A stretch of DNA of 64,000 nt from Prevotella sp. UBA2742 (lineage in GTDB: Bacteria; Bacteroidota; Bacteroidia; Bacteroidales; Bacteroidaceae): contig DEJS01000006.1 of assembly GCA_002353485.1 (NCBI GenBank), positions 4,816 to 68,815 on the forward strand, given 5' to 3'. The stretch's first letter is position 1. Every line of letters starts with the position of its first letter. Both the position numbers and the translations under genes were made by a program. The notes under the pieces are model-generated. The model saw only the letters and a list, made by a program, of their open reading frames with translations, was not told the origin of the DNA and did not search any database. Shown here one piece after another: positions 42,231-51,617 of this stretch.

Positions 42231-42265
42231 TTAATCCCTGCCTTTTTTGCTCTTCCCGCTCACCC

Positions 42266-42363
42266 CTATCTCCATTCTATCGCCATTCTATCTCCATTCT
42301 ATCTCCATTCTATCTCCATTTCGTGAGATGGAAATAGAATGGAACCAAAATGGAACCAAAATG
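42266..42363. repeat. 11-bp tandem repeats with an inverted partner, left edge of the arabinan locus
   Basis: Five tandem CTATCTCCATT units (one variant) at 42266-42320, then after TCGTGAG an imperfect inverted counterpart (GATGGAAATAGAATGG) and two GGAACCAAAAT units to 42363. The arrangement could fold into a long hairpin. The 400-bp gap 42175-42574 otherwise holds the two promoters and AT-rich DNA. Confidence 0.85.
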
Positions 42364-42524
42364 AAGGTAGACGCTCGATGCATGCATGCGCGCAGGTCTA
42401 TATAAATAATGTATAAGAGTGTTTTTCGGGAGCCAGGAGGTCGAAAAGCGTAAAAAATACACTTATTTTTCCATAGTTAACCATTATTAACATAAAGTGC
42501 AGACGCCGTAAGTTTTTTTTTCAT

Positions 42525-42532
42525 TATCTTTG
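42525..42532 (+). promoter_or_regulatory. Probable -7 element for susC-susD
   Basis: TATCTTTG, 43 bp before ATG 42575, preceded by a T-run. The -33 TTTG is missing, consistent with an activator-dependent promoter for an inducible polysaccharide locus. Confidence 0.55.
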
Positions 42533-42574
42533 CGTCCATAAACTGCTAATTATATATTTAACTTAAAACAATTA

Positions 42575-45500
42575 ATGATGAGAAAACAAGTTTTGTTCTC
42601 TGCGATGCTGTCGCTGGGTATGCTTGGTGGCCTTACGGTCTGCCCTGTTCCTGCAATGGCATCAGTGACCCAGCAGACCATTAAGGTCACGGGCCAGATT
42701 GTTGACCAGTCGGGGGAACCCCTCATTGGTGCAACTGTTAGAGTGAAGGGTGCTCAGACGGGTGCTGTTACCGACTTCGACGGTAACTTCTCGATTGATG
42801 CTCCTGCCAACGCGACGCTCATTGTGAGCTATGTGGGTTACAAAGACCGCGAGATTGCCGTCCGCGGACGTGCCATTATCGAGAAGATCGAGATGGAGAG
42901 CGACTCGCAGATGCTCGACCAGGTGGTCGTCGTAGGTTATGGTGTCCAGAAGAAGGCCGACCTGACGGGTTCGGTCAGCATTGTGAATGCCGACGAACTG
43001 AAGCGTGTGTCTAACTCTAACATCTCGACCATGCTGGAAGGTAAGGTGGCCGGCGTGCAGATTACGTCCGACGGTCAGCCCGGTGCCGACCCCTCTGTAC
43101 GTATCCGTGGTATCGGTTCGTTCGGTTCTACGGCTCCTCTGTACGTGATTGACGGTGTGCCCATGGGTACCACCATTCGCGACTTCTCGCCTAACGACAT
43201 CGAGACCATCCAGGTGCTGAAGGATGCATCGGCAGGTGCCATCTACGGTTCGCGTGCTGCTAACGGTGTGGTCATCATCACCACCAAGGGCGGTAAGAAG
43301 GAACAGCCCCTGAAGGTTGACTATAAGGGATATTTCGGCTGGGACAAGATTTCCAGCGGCGTCTACGACGTGATGAATGCCAACCAGTACAGCCAGTACC
43401 TGGGTCAGGCTTGTGCCAACTCGGGCACACCTCTGGCCGGTGGCTATTCGCTGAACCCCGAGACCGGAAAGTATCAGTTCATGGACGGCACCAACACCAA
43501 CTGGTTCGACCAGGTGTTCAAGACCGGTGTGCGCCAGAACCACAACATCAACCTCGGCGGTGGCGGTGCTCACAATACGTATAACGTCAGCCTCGACTAC
43601 TTCAAGCAGACTGGTACGCTGGAGGGCGCAGGTCCTAACTACCAGCGTTTCACCGCACGTGTGAACAACACGATGGAGACCAAGTTCATCCAGTTCCGTA
43701 CGAGCCTCGTCTATTCGCACTCCAGCCAGGACGGTATGGGTCTGTCGAATGCCTCTGAGTACGTGCAGGGTCTGTATGGCGACGTGACCAACGTGCTGCG
43801 CGGTACGCTGCTGATGCAGCCCACCATCAAGGCTTACGACGAGTCTACATGGGTGCTCGACGACAAGGTGGGTAACGCCAGCAGCTTCAACTACGATGCT
43901 TACGGATACGGTGTCTACTATGATACCATTCATGGTGACATCTCGGCTTCGAACCCCTTGCTGGTGAACAACCTGCTGACCCGCAACACGCTCGTTGACC
44001 GCGTGGTGGCTACCGGTTCGGCCGACGTTGACCTGTTCAAGATGATTGGTCTGGAGCTGAAGAACCACAAGCTGAACTACAAGCTGAACCTGTCGTACAG
44101 CAAGACGCACGCTACGGATAAGACATGGGTGTCGGCCTGGATTCAGTCGAACCGTGTATATCTGGACAAGACCAATGAGAAGCTGACCAAGAACAACCGT
44201 CAGTACGGCGACTTCCTCGTGGAGAATACGCTGACCTACGACGGCAACGTCGGTCTGCACCACGTGAACCTGGTGCTGGGTCAGACCTATCAGGAGGAGA
44301 ACACCCACATTATCAATGCCTGGGGTGTGAACTTCTCAGAGCCTTACTACCTGCAGCTGCAGAACGGTGCCGACACCTATTCGGAGTCGTTCGAGTACAA
44401 GCACGCCATCACTTCGTTCATCGGTCGTCTGAACTACGACTACGATGGCAAGTACCTGCTGTCGTTCGTGCTGCGTCGTGACGGTAGCTCGCGTCTGACC
44501 AAGGACATTCGCTGGGGTACGTTCCCCTCTATCTCGCTGGGTTGGCGCTTCGACAAGGAGAAGTTCTTCCCCATCGACCATAACATCATGAACATGTTCA
44601 AGGTACGCGCCAGCTATGGTGTGCTGGGTAACGAGGCCGCCGTGGGCGACTATGCCTATACCGCCGTCTTGGCACGTAACAACATGACCTATAGCTTCGG
44701 CAACCAGCCCGTGACCGGTTCGGCCGTCTCTACCTTCGTCAACGAGAACATCGCATGGGAGAAGAAGAAGACCACCAACATCGGTATTGATATTGCCATG
44801 TGGAACAACCGCTTCGAGTTCACTGCCGAGTGGTATAAGAACAAGTCTGAGGACCTGCACTACGGTGTGGCTGTTCCCAGCAGCACGGGTGTGGCCAATA
44901 CATCGGTGACGATGAACGCTGCCTCGATGGAGAACAGCGGTTTCGAGTTCTCGGCAACCTATCGTAACAACGACCACCCCTTGAAGTGGCAGGTAGCTGC
45001 CAACCTGAGTACGCTGAAGAACAAGGTGACCTCGCTGGGTACCGGTAAGGACTCGCAGATCAATGGTGCCTACATCACTTACGTAGGCCAGGAGGTTGGT
45101 CAGTTCTATGGCTGGCGTTATAGCGGCATCATCCGCTCACAGGAGCAGCTGAACGCCCTGAACGAGGCCGGCCGTCAGACTCATAACGATTTGGAGCGCG
45201 CCAAGCAGGAGGCTAATCCCTCATACAAGCCTAATATTGTCGATGAGGGCGCATGGACTTACCAGCAGGGTGCCAATATCGGTGACTGCTACTATGAGGA
45301 CGTCAACAAAGACGGTGTAGTAGACACTCAGGACCAGGTAGTACTTGGTAGTGGTCTGCCTAAGGTGAACTTCGGTATCAGTGCCCACCTGGAGTACAAG
45401 AACTTCGACCTGTCGATCTCTACCTTCGGTGCACTGAACTACCACGTGTCTGACGACATCTGGAACAGCTTGAACTCTTGCTACGGTCCCGGCAACAAGG

Positions 45501-45868
45501 ACGTGGCTATGCTCGATGCCAACCGCTGGTCGGAGGATGGAACTACCTATCTCTCCAGCGTTCCCCGTACTTACTATTCTAACAGTGCCACGCTGGCTTG
45601 GAACGACTTGTTCAGCAGCCGTAAGATTCAGAACGCTGCCTACTGGAAGATTGCCAACGTAGAGCTGGGCTACAACTTCCCCGACAAGTGGTTCAAGGGT
45701 GTCGTCACGGGTGTCCGTGCATATGTTTCTGCACAGAACCTCCTGACCATCACGGGCTACAAGGGCTACAATGTTGACTTCGCCGGCGGTACTTTCACCC
45801 CGGGCTACAACTTCTGCTCGTTCCCCAGTGCCCGCAGCTTCATGTGCGGTATTAACTTGTCGTTCTAA
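42575..45868 (+). CDS. SusC-like TonB-dependent glycan transporter
   Basis: 1097 aa. Signal peptide (ends PAMAS, about 29), carboxypeptidase-like domain (VTGQIVDQSGEPLIGATVRV to VSYVGYKD), TonB-box region LDQVVVVGYGVQKKADLTGS (about 113-133), plug with LEGKVAGVQITSDGQPGADP and YVIDGVPMG, then a barrel ending GINLSF. It imports oligosaccharides with its SusD partner 21 bp downstream. The enzymes that follow indicate arabinan oligosaccharides as cargo. Confidence 0.95.
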   Translation: MMRKQVLFSAMLSLGMLGGLTVCPVPAMASVTQQTIKVTGQIVDQSGEPLIGATVRVKGAQTGAVTDFDGNFSIDAPANATLIVSYVGYKDREIAVRGRAIIEKIEMESDSQMLDQVVVVGYGVQKKADLTGSVSIVNADELKRVSNSNISTMLEGKVAGVQITSDGQPGADPSVRIRGIGSFGSTAPLYVIDGVPMGTTIRDFSPNDIETIQVLKDASAGAIYGSRAANGVVIITTKGGKKEQPLKVDYKGYFGWDKISSGVYDVMNANQYSQYLGQACANSGTPLAGGYSLNPETGKYQFMDGTNTNWFDQVFKTGVRQNHNINLGGGGAHNTYNVSLDYFKQTGTLEGAGPNYQRFTARVNNTMETKFIQFRTSLVYSHSSQDGMGLSNASEYVQGLYGDVTNVLRGTLLMQPTIKAYDESTWVLDDKVGNASSFNYDAYGYGVYYDTIHGDISASNPLLVNNLLTRNTLVDRVVATGSADVDLFKMIGLELKNHKLNYKLNLSYSKTHATDKTWVSAWIQSNRVYLDKTNEKLTKNNRQYGDFLVENTLTYDGNVGLHHVNLVLGQTYQEENTHIINAWGVNFSEPYYLQLQNGADTYSESFEYKHAITSFIGRLNYDYDGKYLLSFVLRRDGSSRLTKDIRWGTFPSISLGWRFDKEKFFPIDHNIMNMFKVRASYGVLGNEAAVGDYAYTAVLARNNMTYSFGNQPVTGSAVSTFVNENIAWEKKKTTNIGIDIAMWNNRFEFTAEWYKNKSEDLHYGVAVPSSTGVANTSVTMNAASMENSGFEFSATYRNNDHPLKWQVAANLSTLKNKVTSLGTGKDSQINGAYITYVGQEVGQFYGWRYSGIIRSQEQLNALNEAGRQTHNDLERAKQEANPSYKPNIVDEGAWTYQQGANIGDCYYEDVNKDGVVDTQDQVVLGSGLPKVNFGISAHLEYKNFDLSISTFGALNYHVSDDIWNSLNSCYGPGNKDVAMLDANRWSEDGTTYLSSVPRTYYSNSATLAWNDLFSSRKIQNAAYWKIANVELGYNFPDKWFKGVVTGVRAYVSAQNLLTITGYKGYNVDFAGGTFTPGYNFCSFPSARSFMCGINLSF

Positions 45869-45889
45869 TCAAATTAAGGAGAAAGAAAT

Positions 45890-47692
45890 ATGAAATTACA
45901 TAAAATTTCGCTTGCCCTTATGTTGGGCATTGGCGCGCTGACTTCGTGCAGCGATAAGCTGGAGCTGACCAATCCCAACCAGCAGACTACGGCTACCTAC
46001 GGTTCTACCGTTGCCGACCTGGAGGAGAGTGTCATTGCTTGCTACAACCACATCCGTATGGAGGGTTCATACGCCCGTGTGGGATACAATATCGATGTAT
46101 GCCGTGCTGACGAGGTGTGGAACTCCTCGCAGGTATGGTACATGCCGTTCGACGACCTGAACGACCCTGCTACCGACGAAATCAACATGTGGTCGTGGCG
46201 TGAGTGGTACTATACCATCAATGTCTGCAACTATGTGCTCTCACGTGTCGGTCAGGACTATTCGGCGCTTTCCGATCAGATGAAGTATATTGCAGGTCAG
46301 GCCTTGTTCCTGCGTGGCTTGTCTTACTATAACTTGGCTGGATACTATCAGAACCCTACCATCATTACAGACTACGAACAGTATTCTACGCTGGAAGGAC
46401 TCTATGCTGCAAATACGGAGGCTGATGATGTTGCCGCTGATGGTAGTTACGACCCCAATGCGCAGTATGACCGTGTGTGGGATTTGATAGAGGTTGATTT
46501 TAGTGAGGCTATGGAGTTGCTCCCCGCGAAGACTATTGGTGGTGAGTGGGCCAAGGGCCGCGCTACATCGGGTGCTGCTGCAGGCTACTATGCCCGTGCA
46601 CTGATGATGCGTCACAAGTACAGCGAGGCTCTCACCGTGCTGAAAGCCATCATCAACGGACAGTATGGCCAGTACAGGCTGATGGATAACTATGGCGACA
46701 ACTTCCGTGAGGGCAGTGCCTACGAGAATAATGACGAGAGCCTGTTCGAGGTGCAGTTCCTGGACTATGGTTCACAGGGTACCGACGACGAGTGGACTCC
46801 GGTGAACACCAGTCCTAACGCTACGCAGGGTCACGCCATCGAGAGTAACTATGGTCCTGGCGACTGCGGTGGCTGGGCTGACCTCTCTGTTTCGCCCTGG
46901 CTCTACAACCTGTTCAAGGCTGAGCGTACTACCTCAGGCAGTCTCGACCCACGCCTCTATTGGACCGTTGGTACATACGAGCCTGAGTGGGAAGACTTCG
47001 AGTATGGTAATGTGGCATATACCACTAAGCTGACTGCTGATAACTATCTGGTGACCAACAATAACTACGGTGGTCTGCCTATCGCCAAGAACACTAACCT
47101 GCGCACAGGTATCTACGACAAGGTGGTGACGGGTCTGCATTGCGGTATCAACCTGCGCATGATGCGCTACTCTGACGTACTGCTGCGTGCAGCTGAGTGT
47201 GAGAACGAGGTGAACGGTCCTACGGCTCAGGCCATCGAGTGGATTAACCAGGTTCGCCGCCGTGCCCAGCTGAGAGACCTCAGCCTGTCTGACTTCTCTT
47301 CTAAGGACAAGCTGTTCGAGCAGATTGCCAACGTAGAGCGTCCGAAGGAGTTCGGCTGTGAGTTCGGCCGTGGCTTCGACCTTCTTCGCTGGGGATTCTT
47401 CTATAGCGCCGACCGTCTGCAGCAGCTGAAGGAGCATGGTGCCTTCAACTTCTGGACCAAGGCTGACTACGAGAACGGTGTCATCACCTACACTCCGAAG
47501 GATCCTGTTGACTATGCTACCCGTAGCAAGAGCTCTTTCGATACATACGTTGACGGTCATGAGTTCCTGCCTATCTTCCAGACTACGCTGAATGATAACC
47601 CGAATCTGAGGGGTAACTCGGCTAACTATAACTGGAGCAACGCTGCCTACTTCTCAAGCAAGGGATGGACTGTTCACCCAGTGGTCAAGTAG
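45890..47692 (+). CDS. SusD-like surface glycan-binding lipoprotein
   Basis: 600 aa. Lipoprotein signal with Cys20 (GALTSC). Helical SusD/RagB fold with TINVCNYVLSRV, GQALFLRGLSYYNLAGYYQN, AAGYYARALMMR (TPR helices) and the C-terminal RYSDVLLRAAECENEVNGPT and RRRAQLRDLSLSDFSSK. It caps the SusC barrel. Aromatic residues early in the mature protein (WNSSQVWYMPFDD, MWSWREWYYT) may form the binding platform. Confidence 0.95.
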   Translation: MKLHKISLALMLGIGALTSCSDKLELTNPNQQTTATYGSTVADLEESVIACYNHIRMEGSYARVGYNIDVCRADEVWNSSQVWYMPFDDLNDPATDEINMWSWREWYYTINVCNYVLSRVGQDYSALSDQMKYIAGQALFLRGLSYYNLAGYYQNPTIITDYEQYSTLEGLYAANTEADDVAADGSYDPNAQYDRVWDLIEVDFSEAMELLPAKTIGGEWAKGRATSGAAAGYYARALMMRHKYSEALTVLKAIINGQYGQYRLMDNYGDNFREGSAYENNDESLFEVQFLDYGSQGTDDEWTPVNTSPNATQGHAIESNYGPGDCGGWADLSVSPWLYNLFKAERTTSGSLDPRLYWTVGTYEPEWEDFEYGNVAYTTKLTADNYLVTNNNYGGLPIAKNTNLRTGIYDKVVTGLHCGINLRMMRYSDVLLRAAECENEVNGPTAQAIEWINQVRRRAQLRDLSLSDFSSKDKLFEQIANVERPKEFGCEFGRGFDLLRWGFFYSADRLQQLKEHGAFNFWTKADYENGVITYTPKDPVDYATRSKSSFDTYVDGHEFLPIFQTTLNDNPNLRGNSANYNWSNAAYFSSKGWTVHPVVK

Positions 47693-47733
47693 TAAGCTTT
47701 CATATAGTAATAAATTAGTAAATCGAAAATATT

Positions 47734-49689
47734 ATGAGATATCTAAATAAATTAGCTTCTGTCTTCTGCTTCGCCACCCTGGGTGTGTGGGCGCTGACGA
47801 GCTGTGAGGGCTCTGACCTGTATAAGGTTGGTTCGCCCGACTGGGTCGCTGCAAAGGCCGACTCCATCAAGAATGCCAATCAAGGCAGTGGCGAAGAGGA
47901 ACTGGTAGGCATGCACGAGGATGTCTATTCTGTAGGTGCTGCCGACTTCTCTACCGGTTGGTGGGCTGCTTTCTCAAAGTACTATCAGATTCCTGCTGGT
48001 CAGAAGTGGCACGGAGTGTTCAACTTGAGCATCAATCCCAGTGCGCCGAATACGTACAAGAACTACGCCATGATACTTTGTAACGACGAGGACCGTGGTG
48101 CTGCCAACTACAAGGAATATGGTGCCATCCGTTACGACAACCAACCCTCGGGCAACTCGGAGTGGGGTGACTATATTGACCGCAGCTTGGTAACGAGTAA
48201 CCTGACTTTCGGCACCGACACGGATGCCGGTGTGGACAAGCTGGGCGGACGCGTCGTTGTGACCGTTGACCGTACAGGAGAAAAAGCTGGTTTCGTGGTT
48301 ACAATGACTAACGGTACCGTGACCAAGACCTATACACAGTCTGCCGACATGCCCAACCTGAATGCTGACGCAAGCAACGATAAGATTCGTGTGTTCTTCG
48401 TTCCTGAAGGCTCTCAGATTAACTTCCTACAGTCGAACATCGAACCTATCGGTGGTTACACCGAGGCTGGCGACAAGCTGCCGCTGAAGCTGACGCTGAA
48501 GAGCGTTCCCAAGAAGATTCTGCAGAACGCTTACGCTACCGTCGAGGAGGCCTTTGCCAACGTGACGGCTACCGTAGAGTTCGAACAGGGTGTGACGATG
48601 GACGTGACCGCTGCCGACCTGACCTTCCAGGCTGTGCCCGACCTGAACTCACTGGGCAAGAAAGTGCTGGTGGCTGGCTATAGCAAGACGTACAAGGGCG
48701 AGGGTGCTCCCTCTCCTGTCATCGGTACGGCTGAATTCGAGGTGGTAGACAAGATGTACACGCTTCTGGGTGCTGCCGACAACTCTACACCGTTCTTCGG
48801 TGCCCGTACCAGCCTGGTGAAGATTGCTCCTAATGAGACCTTCATTACGACCTTCACCAACTACACCGCAGGCGGCAACAACTGGGAGAACTATCTCGTT
48901 GTGCTCAGCAAGGGTGATTTGAGCCTGGGTGCTGATGGTGAGTATGCCGTGCTGCGTGCCGACAACTTTGGTTGGGGCAATGGCTATGGCACTTGCACCG
49001 CTACTTGCAGCCATAGCGACTGGGCCGCCTGGCTTGCAGCAATGAATGGCGGTAAGGTGACTGTACAGGTGACCAACAATGGTGACGGTACTGCCGACGT
49101 GGAGGCTGTTACCGTGGGTAGCGATGCTAACATCTATACCCAGACCTACAAGGGTATCACCGTTGCCGATCCTAACGACTTCTACTTCAGCCTGACTCTG
49201 GAGAAGGCTCACCTTGAGTTCGATGGAGTATTAGGTAACGAGGATAACACTACTCCGTTCTTCGGAGCGAAGTCTGATCCTATCAAGGTTCCTGCAGGTC
49301 ATACGGTTACTACCCGTTTCCGCAACTACACCAATGGTGGTGCCAACTGGAACAACTATCTGGCAGTGGTTTGTAAGGCAGACCTGACGCTGGGTGCTGA
49401 CGGCGAGTATGCCGTGCTGCGTGCCGACAACTTTGGTTGGGGTAACGGCTATGGCACTTGCACCGCTGCTTGCGACCATGCCGACTGGGCTGCTTGGCTT
49501 GAGGCCATGAACGAAGGTCTGGTTACGCTGTCGGTCACCAACAAGGGCGACGGCACTGCCGACGTGAAGGCCGTAACGCTGGGTAGCGATGGTAAGACAT
49601 ACACTCAGACCTACACAGGCATTACAGTCGATGCAAGCGATGTGAACTTCTACCTCACAATGGAAGGTGCTCACATTGTATTCGAGTAA
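47734..49689 (+). CDS. Repeat-built surface lipoprotein of the arabinan locus (likely SGBP)
   Basis: 651 aa. Lipoprotein signal with Cys24 (ALTSC). A divergent first beta-sandwich-like module (about 60-245, with FSTGWWAAFSKYYQIPAG), a spacer Ig-like domain (about 250-340), then two close copies of a ~153-aa module (344-496 and 499-651), each with STPFFGA, WGNGYGTCTA(T/A)C and DWAAWL. The repeated Trp, Cys and Tyr positions suggest a carbohydrate-binding module. The position after susD is that of a surface glycan-binding protein. The module matches no CBM family that I recognise. Confidence 0.75.
   Translation: MRYLNKLASVFCFATLGVWALTSCEGSDLYKVGSPDWVAAKADSIKNANQGSGEEELVGMHEDVYSVGAADFSTGWWAAFSKYYQIPAGQKWHGVFNLSINPSAPNTYKNYAMILCNDEDRGAANYKEYGAIRYDNQPSGNSEWGDYIDRSLVTSNLTFGTDTDAGVDKLGGRVVVTVDRTGEKAGFVVTMTNGTVTKTYTQSADMPNLNADASNDKIRVFFVPEGSQINFLQSNIEPIGGYTEAGDKLPLKLTLKSVPKKILQNAYATVEEAFANVTATVEFEQGVTMDVTAADLTFQAVPDLNSLGKKVLVAGYSKTYKGEGAPSPVIGTAEFEVVDKMYTLLGAADNSTPFFGARTSLVKIAPNETFITTFTNYTAGGNNWENYLVVLSKGDLSLGADGEYAVLRADNFGWGNGYGTCTATCSHSDWAAWLAAMNGGKVTVQVTNNGDGTADVEAVTVGSDANIYTQTYKGITVADPNDFYFSLTLEKAHLEFDGVLGNEDNTTPFFGAKSDPIKVPAGHTVTTRFRNYTNGGANWNNYLAVVCKADLTLGADGEYAVLRADNFGWGNGYGTCTAACDHADWAAWLEAMNEGLVTLSVTNKGDGTADVKAVTLGSDGKTYTQTYTGITVDASDVNFYLTMEGAHIVFE
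48763..49686 (+). repeat. Two ~460-bp direct repeats inside the surface lipoprotein gene
   Basis: Copy 1 is about 48763-49221 and copy 2 about 49228-49686. The central part (about 48928-49008 against 49393-49473) is almost identical at the nucleotide level, implying recent duplication or conversion. Confidence 0.8.
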
Positions 49690-49710
49690 GCGTTAAGATA
49701 CTATAAAGGG

Positions 49711-49754
49711 GCAAGGAAATCGCTAGTATGGCAGATTTCCTTGCCTTTTCCTTT
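49711..49754 (+). terminator. Intrinsic terminator after the susC-susD-SGBP unit
   Basis: A perfect 11-bp stem GCAAGGAAATC/GATTTCCTTGC (49711-49721 and 49734-49744) with a 12-nt loop, followed by CTTTTCCTTT. Confidence 0.8.
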
Positions 49755-49782
49755 GCCATTTCAGAAATAAGTGGTATCTTTG
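49752..49782 (+). promoter_or_regulatory. Consensus promoter for the arabinan-degrading enzyme genes
   Basis: TTTG (49752-49755), 19-bp spacer, TATCTTTG (49775-49782), 38 bp before ATG 49821. Unlike the susC promoter it has both boxes, so the enzymes can be expressed apart from the transporter. Confidence 0.75.
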
Positions 49783-49820
49783 CAGAGAATACGATAATTA
49801 CTCTAAAACAATAAAAAGCA

Positions 49821-51596
49821 ATGAACAAGAAGAACAAAATGAAAGTATTATTGTCGTGCCTGTTTGCTGCCGGCCTGATGTTGTCGGCCTGTGGCGGCGA
49901 CGATAGTAGCGACCCCGTAACCCCGACTCCTACACCTACGCCCACTCCCACGCCTACGCCGACTCCTGGCGGAGACGACGAGGAGACCCAGACTCTGGGT
50001 CCCAGCAACCTGAGGGCCGTCAGCGTGCACGACCCCAGCATTGTGTACGACTCTGAGAACAAGAGATACTATATCTTCGGCTCGCATCGGGCCAATGCAT
50101 GGTCGAACAACCTGCTGTCGTGGACTACTCTCACCGTTCCCTTTGCTACCAATACGAGCGGCGATGCAAGACCCAACGTAGCGTTTACCACTCCGGCTGT
50201 GACCAAGGTGAAGAAGGGCGGCGTAGAGGTTGATTTTCCTGCTTTCGACGCTCAAGCATGGGCCAAGCGTGGCAATGCTTCCTATAATATTGACGGCAAC
50301 CTGTGGGCCCCCGACGTCATCTACAACAAGAAGATGGGCAAGTGGTGCATGTATATGAGTGTCAACGGTGATTACTGGTATTCGAGCATCGTCCTGCTGA
50401 CGGCCTCTAAGATTACGGGACCGTATTTCTATCAGGGTCCGGTGGTCATAAGCGGTTTCAACAATGGTACTTCCTATAAGAATACTGACCTGGAACTGGT
50501 TATCGGTACACAGACCTCGCTGCCCGACAGGTACAACATCAAGATTGGTAACTGGAACTATGGTCAGCGATTCCCCAACTGTATTGACCCTTGCGTGTTC
50601 TACGACGAGAGCGGCAAGCTGTGGATGTCGTACGGTTCGTGGAGCGGCGGTATCTACATGCTTGAGCTGGACGAGGAGACGGGTCTGCGTGACTATGACG
50701 TGCAGTACACGCTGACTGGCAGTGGTAACAGCATTACCGTCGATCCTTACTTCGGAAAGAAGATTGCCGGTGGCTTCTATGCTTCGGGCGAGGGTAGTTA
50801 CATAGAGTACATTAATGGCTACTACTACCTGTTTATGAGCTATGGCGGCTTGGCTGCCGGCGGTGTGGCCAGTGATTACAACAACGGTGGCTACCAGATG
50901 CGCGTGTTCCGTTCGAAGAATCCTGACGGACCTTACGTAGACAGCAAGAATGCAACAGCCTTGTATGCTGATAAGTATTACCTGAACTTCGGTAAGGATG
51001 CCAACGACGGCAACCGTGGTACCAATATCTTCGGAGCCTACGGCGAGTGGGGCAACAAGACGGTGGGTGCCAACTCGGAGCGTTCACAGGGTCATAACTC
51101 GGCCATTGCTGCTGAGGACGGCCGTGCCTATCTGATTTACCACACGCGTTTCCAGAGCAAGGGCGAGGGTCACGAGGTACGTGTACACCAGTTGTTCCAG
51201 AACGAGGACGGCTGGCTGGTGGCAGCACCATTTGAATACACGGGTGAGGTAACGAAGCTGGCTAAGATGGGTTCGAAGCAATATGTGGCTACGAGCAGTG
51301 TTCCTGGCAAGTACAAGATGCTGACGCACGAGTATGGTCTCGATCATACCAAGAAGGAATATGCAAAGCCTGTTGATGTGGTGCTCGACGCCACGGGCAA
51401 CATCTCTGGTGCCGTGTCAGGTAAGTGGTCGCAGAAGGATGGTACGTCGTACTTCAATGTCACCATCAACGGGCAGGTGTACAAGGGCGTGCTGGTAGAA
51501 CAGTATCTTGAGCCTAAGAACGAGAAGGCTCCTTCGTTCACGGTGATGTGTGCCGCTACGGGTGTTACCATCTGGGGCTACCGCGTGAGCAATTAA
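49821..51596 (+). CDS. GH43 endo-arabinanase lipoprotein
   Basis: 591 aa. Lipoprotein signal with Cys24 (MLSAC), then an acidic start and a Thr-Pro repeat linker (about 33-49) that would hold the enzyme off the outer membrane. Five-bladed GH43 domain with Asp71 (VHDPSIVYD), Asp256 (CIDPCVFYD) and Glu324 (GEGSYIEY) as the likely catalytic triad. C-terminal beta domain at about 450-591. The large insert with DLELVIGTQTSLPDR fits the GH43 subfamily 4 type of endo-alpha-1,5-L-arabinanase. Probably the surface enzyme that makes the first cut. Confidence 0.85.
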   Translation: MNKKNKMKVLLSCLFAAGLMLSACGGDDSSDPVTPTPTPTPTPTPTPTPGGDDEETQTLGPSNLRAVSVHDPSIVYDSENKRYYIFGSHRANAWSNNLLSWTTLTVPFATNTSGDARPNVAFTTPAVTKVKKGGVEVDFPAFDAQAWAKRGNASYNIDGNLWAPDVIYNKKMGKWCMYMSVNGDYWYSSIVLLTASKITGPYFYQGPVVISGFNNGTSYKNTDLELVIGTQTSLPDRYNIKIGNWNYGQRFPNCIDPCVFYDESGKLWMSYGSWSGGIYMLELDEETGLRDYDVQYTLTGSGNSITVDPYFGKKIAGGFYASGEGSYIEYINGYYYLFMSYGGLAAGGVASDYNNGGYQMRVFRSKNPDGPYVDSKNATALYADKYYLNFGKDANDGNRGTNIFGAYGEWGNKTVGANSERSQGHNSAIAAEDGRAYLIYHTRFQSKGEGHEVRVHQLFQNEDGWLVAAPFEYTGEVTKLAKMGSKQYVATSSVPGKYKMLTHEYGLDHTKKEYAKPVDVVLDATGNISGAVSGKWSQKDGTSYFNVTINGQVYKGVLVEQYLEPKNEKAPSFTVMCAATGVTIWGYRVSN

Positions 51597-51617
51597 GTAA
51601 CTAATACACAGGACTAG

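Noticed and set aside
42379..42395. ATGCATGCATGCGCGC alternating tract as an attachment or control site
   Set aside because: Only a short alternating run; no matching sequence at the right edge of the arabinan locus, so it is not a target-site duplication.
42662..44308. Long open frame (548 codons) on the minus strand opposite susC
   Set aside because: It mirrors the codon bias of a well-supported SusC gene, has no recognisable domain and no promoter.
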